A stretch of 64,000 bases of DNA. Source: Juglans regia. Lineage: Eukaryota; Streptophyta; Magnoliopsida; Fagales; Juglandaceae. Each line of letters begins with the position of its first letter. Within the stretch, counting starts at the first letter, position 1. The stretch covers positions 11,666,681-11,730,680 of the forward strand of contig NC_049901.1 of NCBI RefSeq assembly GCF_001411555.2. The letters are read 5' to 3'. The notes under the pieces were generated by a model, which saw only the letters and a program-made list of their open reading frames with translations, did no database searches and was not told the DNA's origin. The position numbers were made by a program, and so were the translations under genes. Below, in pieces: positions 1-10,956 of this stretch.

Positions 1-185
1 CTGTTATGAGCGTAATATTCGCTGGGTTGAATTTTCTTTGTAATAGGAATGTCATTACCTGGACGAAAAAAGGAGAAGGGTCGGCACTCGGTAGAGCGAG
101 AGAGAAAGAGGAACAAGTGTTTGCTGGCTTGTGGGTTTTTAAATAGCTTAAGGAAAGAAAACATGATATTAATGTTTTTTTTTTC
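1..185. other. No gene recognised at left edge
   Basis: AT-rich, low-complexity sequence with a purine-rich stretch. I see no coding potential, RNA gene or complete element here. Confidence 0.5.
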
Positions 186-905
186 AATAGACACATGGAT
201 GTTTGAGAAGTGAGATGAGATATAATTTTGCTCATAATATTGAAATGATTTGTGAATAATAGTGAAATAGTTTGAGCTAAGGAGTTTTATTGGGTTTTGG
301 GAAATTATAGAGAATCTTTTGAATAAAAATATTATAAAATTAAAAAAATTATTTTAATATAATTTTTATTTTGAAATTTGAAAAGGTTGTACATTTTTTA
401 TTTTTTGTTTGGAAGTTTGGAAAAGTTATAATGATTAGATAATAATTAGATGAAAAAGTTAAAAATTTAAAATTGAAAAGTGTTTGTATTTGAGTGATAT
501 TTGAGAAGGAAATTATGATAATTTTTAAGATGAGATTAATCATTTCACTTCCCAAACAATCCTAAGGTATGTTTGATAAATGAGATGAGATTAGAAATTT
601 TCAAAACCTCTCCCAATTTCCTTCCCAAACATTACTCTAATATAAAATATTTTTTAATTTCAAATCTTTAACTTTTTCATCTAATTATGACTTAATCATT
701 ACAACTTTAATAAACTTCAAAACAAAACACAAAAATCAAAACAACATTATCAAAATTCAAAACAGAAATTAGATTCAAGTAGTTTTGAAACTTCATAATA
801 TTTTTCTTTGACTTTTTCTCTCTCATTTCTTAATACTTAATAAAATATCTTAACTCAAATTATTTCACTACTATTCAAAACATTCTTAGATATTTCAAGT
901 GTACA
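186..905. repeat. Two adjacent AT-rich MITE-like repeats (GAGATGAG family)
   Basis: Two head-to-tail segments (about 186-565 and 566-905) carry the GTTTGA...GAGATGAGAT start, the GAAAAGTTATAATGATTA-type interior and TTCCCAAAC-type ends that recur across the window. The first has imperfect terminal inverted repeats of about 20 bp (GGATGTTTGAGAAGTGAGAT against the complement of its right end). Better-preserved members of the family are flanked by TAA, so this is probably a Tourist-like (PIF/Harbinger) MITE. No coding capacity. Confidence 0.55.
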
Positions 906-954
906 AACAAGTCCTTAAGGAAAGAAAAAGGGAAAAATAAGAAGAAAAGAGAAA

Positions 955-3150
955 AAGAAAACCAGATCCCAGACCTAGCCTGGCTTCATAGTGTCAGGTT
1001 GGGTCAGTTTGGTGCAGTACTAAGAGTATATGGTTTGGGCTGGGTCGAGCCCAAGTTGGCTTGGACTAGTTGGGTTGCAGACCTAATTTATTCATCTTAA
1101 TTGATTTTATTCATTTCATTTATATAATAAAATATGTTCAATAATTCATTTTTCAACAAATTTAATCTGAAGACTATTAATTGCAGACCTATTAAAGAAA
1201 CTACCAATTGTTTTTAGAGAAAAAGCGTGATAATTGTCTATTAATTTTTTTTATTCAGAATCCAGATTATGATATATTAAGTAAATTATAAAAAAATTTG
1301 TTACAAAAACTTTGTTTTTCCCATAAACCGAAAAAATACAAAGAGTTGGAGAATGGGCACAAGGCCCTCTACAAGTTTAATCTCAAAGCCCATAACATAG
1401 CGAATGTCGGCCCAAAAGGCAGGGCTTTGTATCGTAGTGTTAAATCTACGATGGCATCCTATTTATTGAGCAGTTTGATCAGGTGGCCGGGATCTATCGT
1501 CTCGAGTAGAAGAAGCTCGAGCCTTAAGAATACGTTTGTCTCTCCGTTCGATCACACACCTCAGCATCTTGTAACTCATCGCCACCGTCTGTCAAGTCAT
1601 CCTCTATCCACCAATAAATCATGCATGTTTCTCTCTAATTAACAAATATGGATTCTACCTTTTAAGGTATTGGACTTAAAATTATACCTTGAGTAGAGGT
1701 AAAAAAAAAAACTGGTAAATCGGATTGGATTGAATCGGTGGATTTGGTCCGGTATCCATTTCATTTTTTTCAAAACCGGTCAAAATCGGTCCGATTCCAG
1801 TTTTCTTTTTTCTAATATCGGACTAGACCGGTTCATATATATATTTTAATTTTTTATATGATTTTTTATATTATATTTAATTTCTATATATAATGTATAT
1901 AATTATATATAAACTAATTTTGTATTATATGATAAATTACTAATTAATATAATATTAAATTTTAAATTTTTATATAAATAATTATATATTATCACTATAG
2001 TATAATACAATTATAATATATATTATAATATACTACAATATAGTATCACTATATTATTATATACTATAATATATATATTATATTATATATACTACATAAT
2101 ATATCGGAGAAACCGGACCGAACAGAAAGTACGGTCCGGTTTTGAGGCATAACCGGTGTGATATCGGATATTCAAATCATAAAACTGGTATATACTGGTT
2201 CAGTTCTAAAATATGTCTAAAATCAGATCGAACCGGATCGGTTATACCCCTAACCTTGAGTTTAGAAGTAATGAATGGATGAATTCATCAAAAATTAACT
2301 GATATTATTACAGCTCTTTTTATAAATATTTGTTTTGAGTAGAAGACATTTTTGTAAAATAATGATATTTCTATAATTCTTACATAATTTATTTAATAAA
2401 ATACTTGTAATTTAAAATAAAATTAAAAAAAATGATAGAAAAAAAGATTGTTTATTTATCCTTACTCTTGATGAAAACCACTATACGTACCCGTTGTCTA
2501 GAAATTTCAGCCCAAGTGATATCCAACATATTATTGTGCAACCTCAATGCCATGAGGTTAACCCTTTGGAATTAATGACATCACCAACTAACAAATTATA
2601 TATAAAAGTCTCTTTTATAATTGACAACTCCTAGTTAATTGCTTTTGCTTCTTCAGTCATCCATTATTTTCTTGTTCATTAGACTGATAGAAACTCAAAT
2701 GATGGAAACAACCAAAACAAATGAATCTTCGACTGTTACATATAAGAATAATGCATACTAGTATGTCTTCTCATTTTGCCTCCTTATTTTAACAGCTCAT
2801 ATATTTAATTTTTTTTTAATTACTGATTAAGAAAGTGAGTATTAGTATATTGATATTTTGTAATTATTTTTTTAAGAAAATATTTAAAGATATTAAAAAA
2901 TTAATGTGAAAAGGAAAAATAAAAAAAAAAATAAAAAAGATGAATTTTACCTAGACAGCATGCTTAGCAATCACTGCTGGGCGGCAATCTAGCATCACTC
3001 TATATATAATATATGATAGAAATCCCAAGTTTGACATTATAAACTACTTGATGAAACGTCATTTATTTATTATGATTTGAGCAAGAAATATACAGACGAT
3101 TGAAGACAAAGATAGTCACAATCTGCATAAAGCTCCAAAGAACAATATGG
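955..3150. repeat. 3' flank of array copy A (segmental duplication)
   Basis: This stretch matches 4500-4788 plus 7917-9675 and, more weakly, 38572-39233. Shared landmarks are a CATAGTGTCAGGT block near 990, a TTATTGAGCAGTTTGAT block near 1465, an ACCAATAAATCA block near 1608, and the AACTAACAAATTATATATAA block near 2590. It lies downstream of the minus-strand gene at 3180-4172. A short open frame at 1298-1642 is not supported as a gene, because the related copies do not preserve it. The segment carries one hAT-like insertion. Confidence 0.75.
1694..2252. mobile_element. hAT-like non-autonomous element, 559 bp
   Basis: It is flanked by a perfect 8-bp direct repeat ACCTTGAG (1686-1693 and 2253-2260). 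Ends are TAGAGGTA... and ...TATACCCCTA, the TAGGGGT-type termini common in plant hAT elements. Subterminal parts are rich in CCGGT/ACCGG words and the core is almost pure A/T. The duplicate at about 8840 has the uninterrupted sequence (GTACATTGAGTTTAAAAG), an empty site that confirms both ends. No transposase is encoded. Confidence 0.85.
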
Positions 3151-3179
3151 ATTGATGTTCTTCACCAAAACAAGTTTAG

Positions 3180-4172
3180 CTACACATAAAGCTCCCCTAG
3201 TTGGATATCCTTGGCCTTCAGAGGAACAGGCATTTCAAGATCCACCACAAGATGACCTGCTAAATAGGACATATCAATGTCTTCCTGGTGAAATGATTTG
3301 CAAACGAAATAGATCACAGTTTGCACAACAAGACCAAACAGAATCACCATGAGCAGAAACAAAAAGCAAAGAGTTCCAACCCCAAGTCTAATTGCCATAC
3401 AGGGTGCCATCTTCAGCACGAAAAAGTCCTCAAAAACCACTACAATTGTTGTGAGGCAAATGGAAAGAAAGATGAAGAACGCAATAGCAACACCCATCTT
3501 TCCCCTTATCAAGGCCTTGCTCTTAATCATGGCTTGAAATCCATATACATCCTCCAACACTGTTAGCACGTTCGCCAAAACCCAAATGATGCTTATATAC
3601 ACGAACCCAATCACGTATAAGACCATAAGAACAACTTCGATCGCATATCCAATGGTATTATCTACAAAAATATATACGCACATGAAGAGTACTGCTGCAA
3701 CAATGCAGTAAAGCAACATAATGGCATAGCCAGAGAAAAAAGTGGCAAGTCTTCTCCCAATCTTTGGGACAACGATCGTAACCTTCGTAATGGTGCTTTC
3801 TTTGGCTGTGTATATGCATGCTATGGTATAGGCAATTTCATGGATTGAAAGGGAGTAGGGCGAAAAGGCAAAACTGAAGTAGGTTACTTTGAGGAGCAAA
3901 ATAGCAGTCCATGCAAGGGAGGTGACACTAAAAACCTCTCGATGCTTGGAATTATTCTTTGAGGTCTGAGACAAGCGGGCTTCCTCGTTTAGAACCCCGA
4001 AAATTTGGCGATCGAAGAATTGAATGTAAGCAAGGATGGTAAAAGAAAATACGATGATGCTCGTTACAGCAATTTTGCTATATATCTTTCTCCCTAAAAG
4101 TATGAGCTTAATGGATTCTTTGAATATGCCAAAGAAACCCAGAAACTGAAGGTCAAACTGTTCTTTTCCCAT
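3180..4172 (-). CDS. Multi-pass membrane protein, plant family of unknown function (array copy A)
   Basis: Single-exon reading frame of 330 residues. I start at the ATG encoding MGKEQFDLQFLGFFG because the copy at 39234-40232 begins at the matching point; the open frame extends eight codons upstream without an ATG. It is a member of the plant membrane-protein family sometimes labelled polyadenylate-binding protein 1-B-binding protein or simply transmembrane protein. No biochemical role is established to my knowledge. About six hydrophobic segments are visible, with conserved blocks YTIACIYTAKE, VYISI.W.LA.V...LEDVYG, AMIKSK.LI.G and QTVIYFVCKS, ending in a polar tail (KAKDIQLGELYV). The related copies are a pseudogene (28626-29661) and an intact gene (39234-40232), so this is a local tandem family. 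It is full length for the family as seen here. Expression is unknown. Confidence 0.8.
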   Translation of the reverse strand: MGKEQFDLQFLGFFGIFKESIKLILLGRKIYSKIAVTSIIVFSFTILAYIQFFDRQIFGVLNEEARLSQTSKNNSKHREVFSVTSLAWTAILLLKVTYFSFAFSPYSLSIHEIAYTIACIYTAKESTITKVTIVVPKIGRRLATFFSGYAIMLLYCIVAAVLFMCVYIFVDNTIGYAIEVVLMVLYVIGFVYISIIWVLANVLTVLEDVYGFQAMIKSKALIRGKMGVAIAFFIFLSICLTTIVVVFEDFFVLKMAPCMAIRLGVGTLCFLFLLMVILFGLVVQTVIYFVCKSFHQEDIDMSYLAGHLVVDLEMPVPLKAKDIQLGELYV

Positions 4173-4480
4173 GATCTTTTTTATTTTCTTCACCACGAAT
4201 GAGTGTGAGTGCCGAGTGGTACATGCAGCTTGTGGAACGCTGCTGATTAAATAGTAAAAATGAGTGACTTTGGAATCATCAAGCTACCCTTTTTCATTTC
4301 TTCCTGAGGCAAAGAACAAAGAAACTTTTCTGGAGACATTGATCACGAGAAAGATTCTAAACTACAACGAGCCGACCTATGCATTTTAAATTAAATTAAT
4401 AAATATAATATTTAACTAAGCATTTCCTAGAAGGATGAAGTCTGCACTACGATGATTTCAAGTACTGATCAAACAAAAAG
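4173..4480 (-). promoter_or_regulatory. Putative 5' flank/promoter of array copy A
   Basis: Immediately upstream of the copy A ATG. Much of it is conserved upstream of pseudogene C (29662-29853 and 30248-30330), including an AATCATCAAGCTACCCTTT block and a GATGAAGTCTG.ACTACGATGA block. A TATA-like TATTTAAT (minus strand, about 4246-4253) lies about 75 bp upstream of the ATG. Conservation shows shared descent; promoter activity is inferred. Confidence 0.4.
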
Positions 4481-4499
4481 AAGGAAAAGAAAGGGGCAA

Positions 4500-4788
4500 G
4501 CAGAAGAAGAGAGAGAAAAAGGAACTTGACCCACTTTCATAGTGTCAGGTCGGATCAGTTTGGTGCATTAAGAGTATACGGTTCGGATTGGGTCGAGCCC
4601 AAAACCGGCTTGGATTGGTCGGGTTTCACGCCCAATATATTGAACTTACATAATAAAATATATCCAATAATTCATTTTTCAACAAATCTAAACTCTAGAC
4701 GAAAAGAAAATACCATCTTTTTTATAGAGAAAAAGCATGATAATTGTCTATTAAATTTTTTGATTCAGATTATGATATATTAAGTAAA
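4500..4788. repeat. Copy B of the array 3' flank, left part
   Basis: Homologous to about 955-1282 (same CATAGTGTCAGGT and GGTCGAGCCCAA blocks). It stops at TTAAGTAAA (4780-4788), where a Mutator-like element is inserted, and resumes at 7917. In copy A the same sequence runs through without interruption. Confidence 0.75.
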
Positions 4789-7700
4789 GAGTTCTGCTAT
4801 ACAACATCCTCTCTCTCGCAACCTCCACACACTGCTTATGTGGAATTTTTTTTTATTTTTTTATTTTTAATGAAACAAAAAGTAGATTTTTAATTCTTGC
4901 ATTTCCCCATCGTCCCCCCCCCCCTCCAGCTTCTCCCCACCATTGTCCCACCCCTCCCACCATCATCAACCCCCCAGCATTCCACACCCCGCAACTTCCC
5001 TCCCCACCATCGTCCCCAATCCCCTAGCATTCTCTTCTTTAAGGCTTCGTCACACTGGCCACAGTATTGCTTCTCACCGCTCATCTTTCAAACAACATCG
5101 TATGAGGTTGCCGATATTGGTCTATTCCCACCAAAGGGTTTGTATTTTTCTCTCCATTCCGTTTCTGTTTTCCACCATCCTGTATATTGTGTTTTTGTGT
5201 TTTTTGAATCTGCAGCTTTGTGTTTGTTGGATCTTTTGTTTTTTTGTCTTTTAATGGTTGTTGATTTTGGGTGAGATTCATGCTTTCTTCAACAATGAGG
5301 AATGAAGAAAATGAAGTTATTGAACAATTTGAACCTAGTGTTTATGTTACAGTCATTCTACTTTGAGATGATATTAAAAATTTTAAGTGAGTGAGATTTA
5401 GGTACTCAAGTAAATACTTGACCCAACAAAAAATATCAATAATTCACTTTTTGTGCAGGGTAATCTCCCACATGCCTAGCTCATTTTATCATATATCTAT
5501 ACATTTTGGTTCTCAAGTGTTTCATTACTTTCATTTTAGCCCATCATTGTATGTATGTATGCCTCCACCATGTAAGCTAGAAACCCAAAACTACAAATTA
5601 TCTTCAACATTTTTTTTTACTGCATATGGACGTGTTTGGCATGTATTATGCTTCTATCTAAACTTGTATAAAGTGTTGGTGTTTGCTATATATGTCCAAT
5701 ACATATATAGCTCCTTTGAGTTACTTATTGCTCATATTTATTGTCTATGTTTCCATCATCTCAAGAAATTTCATCTTTTAATGGTTGCTGATTTTGTCTT
5801 TTAAGTAAATAAAAAACATGAATTCTTATACAATTATCGCCAAGCTGGAACATGATTATTTTCATTTTCATTTCGCTTGAAATTGCGGATATGATTCAAC
5901 GCTTAGCAGGTGAGATGAATTATATCGTGTAGTGTAAAATAGATAGCACTGTATAATTCTATAACTAAAATTCATGGATATACTTTTATATTTTGTGAAA
6001 GTGAGCAGATGAGAATGAAATTTTTTTTTTAGATAAAACTTTGTTAGATATGTTTGGTAGTAGATTCTTGGAACTGATAAAGGATTCTAAGGAACTAATG
6101 ATGCACTTTCCAGATTTGCATGTTCAACATGTTTGTAGGGAAGGTAATAGGGTAGCACATAGTTTGGCACGTTTTGCTTGGAATGTTGATGATATTCTTC
6201 TGTGGTGGGAACATGTCCCAGCTTTTGTGGATCATGCACTTTGGTTTGATCAAGTTGTTATGTACTGATTTCTTATTAATGAAAGTTTGTTTATAATTAA
6301 AAAAAAAAAAAAAAAAAAAGATTCTTGGAAAGTTATTTTGGTTTTTTGTCACAAAATTAAAGACCAAATCAGCATTGATACAAAAGGTATTAGAAATTAT
6401 AACAATGATCACAAATATGGAACAAAGAAAAATATAGCATGAGAAGAGGTAAATTGATATATTTAACAAATTAATGAAGTAGAATTTCATGGTAGTCGAA
6501 ATAAGGAAAATTCTGTATATCTGAATTTTATCTTCTAATTCTTCTTTCATTCACCACTCCCTCTTTTTCTCATCTTCTAGCATGAATAGGAATGAATTGA
6601 ACCCTCATTCTTAATCATTCTTGCTACATGCTGCTTGTTAGTATATGCTATGGAATCTAACATTTTAGAAATAAGTTGCAACAATTTTAAAGTCTCTTAT
6701 CGAGGGAGGGTGATGAATCATTATGAAAACTGAAGTAATTTCATTGCAAAACACCCCCCTTCTTCACAGATCAAACTTACTAATAGGAATGCAATGAAAA
6801 GAATATAAACGAAAAATGTAAAGTTTTAAAGTCACAACTCGGAGTTTTAAAGTCCATTTACAAGATACCAAAACACATGCGCACTCTTGAAAAATGTAGA
6901 GATCTTATTATACCAAACACTTTAAAGCAGTCACTAAATTTAAATTACAAAATTGAGGAAATATATTATCACTTCCAAAGCATCCAAACAAAACACCCAA
7001 AGATTAGTTTAGCTCTTCAGACCAAACAATTACACCAACTTCTAAAATGTGAACTTTTCATCAACTTCTACATCTATTAAACATATAATTTAAGCTCCAA
7101 GTCTCTGGTCACCAAGATTTTCCTCATTTCTCACCTAATAAATAAACCAACAAAAGGATGAGAGACATCTAGGCCACCTTAAAATTAAATATTTTCCATT
7201 CACGACATGCAAATGATAATGATATTGAAGATGGTGATAATTTAAACAACCCTCTTTCGATCGTTAATAAGGCTTAACTTATTAAAAAATTAATATACTC
7301 CATCCTACACGAATCCAAGTTCCAACAATACCCATCGCCAAATTTCACCCTTTTCCTCCTCAACAACCATAAGAACCCAAAAAAAAAAAAAATGAAAGGA
7401 AAAGAAGCGATACTCAACCTACATAGTCATATAAAAGTAAGCTCTCTCCAATTCGTGTAATTTATTTTGAGAAAAATGGCTAACGAGTGTTATTGTGATG
7501 TGAGGAGGCAGATACGGACGGAGTGAGTGTTGGTGTTCAACGTCTAGAGTTTGCAACAAAAGCTCAACAAACCGTATGGAGTTTGAGAGCGAGATCGATG
7601 GTTTCAGGGGTGAGAGACATGAAGAAGGGGTTGGGGTGAGAGGTGAAGACGAGATATTCTAGGGTTTCGTAGTTGAGAGACATGAAGGGGCTAGGTTGAG

Positions 7701-7916
7701 GAGGAGTGATATGTTGCTGGTGTGCTGGTTGGGGTGGGCGTCGGCATGCAGGAGATTTAGGAGATCTTGGTTATGAGAAGAGGGAGAAGTAGGGAGCTGA
7801 GTGAGAGAAGTCTGAGAGAAGTGGGGGATTGAACCATGACATGGGTGAAGAATCGGGTTTGCCACATCAGGTGTGTAGTGTGCGATCCGCGGACCAAAGG
7901 CTGGGTAGACTCTTTG
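4789..7916. mobile_element. Mutator-like (MULE) non-autonomous element, about 3.1 kb
   Basis: The perfect 9-bp direct repeat TTAAGTAAA (4780-4788 and 7917-7925) flanks it, and the paralogous copy A at about 1268-1284 is an empty site. A 9-bp TSD is diagnostic of Mutator-like elements. Left and right ends can be aligned as degenerate terminal inverted repeats, sharing CACACACTGC..ATGTGG and CACACTACACACCTGATGTGG words. The 504-bp element at 8285-8788 has related ends, so both belong to one family. I see no MURA transposase; the C-rich block at 4905-5010 and several short open frames inside are not convincing genes. A LINE fragment is nested at 6074-6319. Confidence 0.75.
6074..6319 (+). mobile_element. 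5'-truncated L1-type LINE 3' end with poly(A)
   Basis: The plus-strand frame ending at 6268 encodes the C-terminal tail of a plant LINE RNase H domain (VQHVCREGNRVAHSLARFA). A short 3' UTR and a run of about 20 A residues (6299-6319) follow. The direct repeat GATTCTTGGAA occurs at 6063-6073 and again just after the poly(A) at 6320-6330, the expected TSD of target-primed reverse transcription. Only about 0.25 kb of the 3' end is present. It is nested inside the MULE at 4789-7916. Confidence 0.85.
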
Positions 7917-8284
7917 TTAAGTAAATTATAAAAAAATTTGTTACAAAAACTTTGTTTTCCCATGAACCAAAAAATTACAAAAATTCGGAGAGTGGGCACA
8001 AGGCCCTGTACAAGTTTAATCTCAAAACCCATAATATAGTGAATGTCAGCCCAAAAGGCAAGGCTTTATGTCGTAGTATTAAATCTATGATGTCATCTTA
8101 TTTATTGAGCAGTTTGATTAGGTGACTTAGATATATTGTCTCGAGTAGAAGAAGCTCGAGCCTCAATCATACGTTTGTCTCTCTACTTGATCACACACCT
8201 CAGCATCTTGTAACTCATCACCACCGTCCGTCAAGTCATCCTTTATCCACCAATAAATCATACATGTTTCTCTCTAATTAACAA

Positions 8285-8469
8285 GAAATAATCTACCCAT
8301 AAATCGGTTTACCACCCCACATGCACCTTACGTGGCAAACCGAGTTCACTAACAGGTGAACCGGTTCTGCCCTAACCCCTTCATCTCCCCCCTTAGTGCC
8401 TTGTGTGTAAAAAATTTGATAAAAAAATAAAGTGAAAATCAAACCAATCAAAAATTTTGTGTGTGTGTA

Positions 8470-8500
<31 letters not shown>

Positions 8501-8533
8501 TTGAGGAAAGAGAGTACTTGGTGTGAGAGAGCT

Positions 8534-8582
<49 letters not shown>

Positions 8583-8788
8583 GGGGGTTCGGTGAGAGAG
8601 AACTTGAGAAGAGAGAGCTTGATGAGAGAGAGGTCGATGAGAGAGATGGGTTCAGTGAAAGAGTTTGAGGAGAGATTGAAATCAGATAGTGATAGGTCTA
8701 ACATAAAAAATATAAAAAATAAAAAATAAAAAAGGCCACATCAGGTATGAAGTGTGAGGTAAATAGTGGTTGATGTATAGTATATCTC
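8285..8788. mobile_element. Mutator-like MITE, 504 bp, 9-bp TSD
   Basis: Flanked by the perfect repeat AATTAACAA (8276-8284 and 8789-8797). Copy A at about 1640 (CTCTAATTAACAAATATGG) is the empty site. The ends align as degenerate inverted repeats, including a CACATCAGGTATGAAGTGTG block that matches the right end of the 3.1-kb element just upstream (CACATCAGGTGTGTAGTGTG at 7863). No protein is encoded; long GA/GT microsatellites fill the core. Confidence 0.8.
8459..8579. repeat. GT/GA microsatellite cluster
   Basis: A (GT)n run followed by (GA)n at about 8459-8500 and a longer (GA)n at 8537-8577. Open frames on either strand here are repeat artefacts. Confidence 0.95.
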
Positions 8789-9082
8789 AATTAACAAATA
8801 TGGATTCTACATTTTTAGTATATTGGGTTTAAAATTGTACATTGAGTTTAAAAGCAATGAATGGATGGATTTATTAAAAGTTCACTTATATTATTACATC
8901 GATCCTTTTATAAATTTGTTTTGAATAGATGACATGCATTTTTGTAAAATAATGATATTTCTATAATTATTTCATAATTTATTTTATAAAAATACTTGTA
9001 ATTTAAAGTAAAATTATGTAATGATAGTAAAAATATTGTTTCTTTATCCTTAATCTTGATGAAAACCACTATACATAGATAA

Positions 9083-9262
9083 ACACTCTCAATTCATGTC
9101 ATCTTATATCATCTCATCATTACAACTTTTATAAATTCTCACACAAAATGTAATAAATAATTTCACTTTTTCAAATTTAAAAAAAATATATTAAAAAAAT
9201 ATTTTATTTAATTTTTAGTTCAACTCATTCATCTCATTTCAACTCACTATATAAACCTAACC
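9083..9262. mobile_element. Tourist-like MITE, 180 bp
   Basis: Contains the TCATCTCATCATTACAACTT and CAACTCATTCATCTCATTTC words of the window's common MITE family and is flanked by TAA on both sides (9080-9082, 9263-9265). Copy A lacks it at the equivalent point (about 2485). The terminal inverted repeats are eroded. Confidence 0.65.
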
Positions 9263-9804
9263 TAAGCTAGTTCTATAGAAATTTGAGCCAAGAGATATCC
9301 AACCAATCGTGCAACCTCAGTGCCATGGGGGCAAGGCTTTGGAATTGACACCACCAACTAACAAATTATATATAAAAGTCTCTTTTATAATTGACAACTC
9401 CTGGTTAATTGATTTTGCTTCTTCAGTCATCCATTGATTTATTGTTGATTAGGGTGTGACAGGAAGTCAGATGATGCATGGTCAAGCTGGAAAGAACCAA
9501 AACAAATAAAATAGAGAGATTTGGAGTGCGCAACTAGCCATCATGTATATTGTGAACAATATCGAGTATGTAATCTTCCTCGGATTAATCATGCAGACAC
9601 TTTTTATGTATTGATTGGAGTATGAACTCCAAAATAAAAATTGTATCTCAAGCACTTCCGATATCATCCCCCCAAGCTTACTCGAAAGCCATTTTTTTGC
9701 TTTATTCTATAAATGTTTTCATCTTGAATAAATGTGTATTGAATTACACTTTAAGAAATATGACTTTTTCCCCCAAAATTCTTTCCTAAGGCCAACCATG
9801 GTGG

Positions 9805-10506
9805 TAGGACCATGGTTGGCCTTTTCATCCGAGTTCTAGCCCAAGAACCCGGATATACCCGGACCGGAACCTGGGTTTCAAACCTGAGCCGGAACCTGGA
9901 CCGGGTTAGTTCGAGTCAGACTTGGGCCGAAACTCGAATGAAAAATCCAGAACCCTGATTTACAACCCTGTTCTCTTTTTTTTTTTTCACAACGTGGGAA
10001 TTCAATATCTATGTATTTGCTTTTAATTACTTTGTTGCTGTGGAGAGGGGTAATGATCTACCAATTTGAGAGGCAATATTCTACCTATACAAGTGTGTTT
10101 GAAGTAAGCTTGTCGAGCTTGCCTTTTCTGCTATTTTCTCTCCATTTATAGAAGCATAATGTCTTCCGACTTAGGGGATCAATATCTGCAAGCCCTATTT
10201 CTCTATAAGAGTACTAGTCTTTCTCAAGTCTACGAGAAAGCAGATGGTAAGTTCCAAAGTTGTCATGGAATATTTGTTGAAAATGTGTGCTTGTTTCAAG
10301 CTTTTGTCGCTCCTTGGCATTGCAGATGGAGGCTAGCGATAGATTAATGCTTGAAAAAGAGTTGACATTGCATATGGCAGATTCTGGGTTCTTGTAGGAA
10401 TTAAACATTCAAACGAATATATATATATATATATGTAAAAGGGTACCGGGTGTACCTGGGTTCTAGACCGGGTTGGAAAAAAATCCGGCCCGGTTGAACA
10501 GTCCTA
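9805..10506. mobile_element. hAT-like non-autonomous element, 702 bp
   Basis: A perfect 8-bp TSD CATGGTGG sits at 9797-9804 and 10507-10514. Ends are TAGGACC... and ...CAGTCCTA. Subterminal sequence is rich in CCCGG/CCGGG words (ACCCGGATATACCCGGACCG on the left, TCCGGCCCGGTTGAACAGTC on the right). The interior at about 10140-10390 is not A/T filler: it has a short open frame followed by a GTAAGT donor-like site and a GGCATTGCAG acceptor-like site, which could be captured gene sequence. No transposase seen. Confidence 0.8.
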
Positions 10507-10514
10507 CATGGTGG

Positions 10515-10951
10515 GAACTACTTGGCTTATGACACCAAGTCTATCTGTAGGAAAAGATAGAACTTGTTGCCATGACAATGCGACCGACAACTTAATTTTG
10601 GTGGAAAATTAGTCCTATTACGGTGAGAATAAGTCGCCACAATTTTTTTTTTTCACTAAATTCCCATTTAGTAAAACTCGATAATGAATTGGGATGAAAT
10701 TTCTCGGTGGGAATTAGGGCTTTTGCTAAGATTGGTTATTTCACACAAACCATTCCCACGAGCTGTCTAAAACATCTGGGCGTTGATGGGGAATTCATTA
10801 GATCGACTACATATCCAAAATAATGTGGTTAATTTCATCCCTGCGCATAGCTCCATCTTGTTCTCATCAACGCTTCCGTGGGTATGCAAAAATTAGGGCT
10901 TCTATTTTTTAAGAGATAATTGTCACATGCCCAAATGTAGTCCAATACGCA
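10515..10951. other. No gene recognised between hAT-like element and Ty3 element
   Basis: Moderately complex sequence with GGTGGAAAATTAG and GGTGGGAATTAGG-type words resembling those at 27960-28330. It may be the edge of another transposon; I could not find its ends. Confidence 0.4.
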
Positions 10952-10956
10952 ATAAT

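Larger units (their letters stand above)
7917..9675. repeat. Copy B of the array 3' flank, right part
   Basis: Resumes homology to copy A from about 1276 (TTAAGTAAATTATAAAAAA) and continues to about 9675, where it also matches the sequence just before the stop codon of copy D (GCACTTCC.ATATCATC at 9651 and near 39196). The homology stops about 20 bp short of where a coding region should begin. The matching gene body is probably the pseudogene starting near 28626. Nested insertions at 8285-8788 and 9083-9262 are absent from copy A. Confidence 0.75.

Noticed and set aside
1298..1642. 114-codon open frame in the array 3' flank
   Set aside because: The homologous flank at 7917-8284 does not keep the frame, and no domain or start context supports it.
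4890..5274. Overlapping Pro/His-rich and Gly/Trp-rich frames on both strands
   Set aside because: Produced by a C-rich tract inside the Mutator-like element; composition artefact.
8393..8729. Ser/Leu-rich and Arg/Glu-rich frames on opposite strands
   Set aside because: Translation of GA/GT microsatellites. The same applies to 32006-32263 and 37726-38181.
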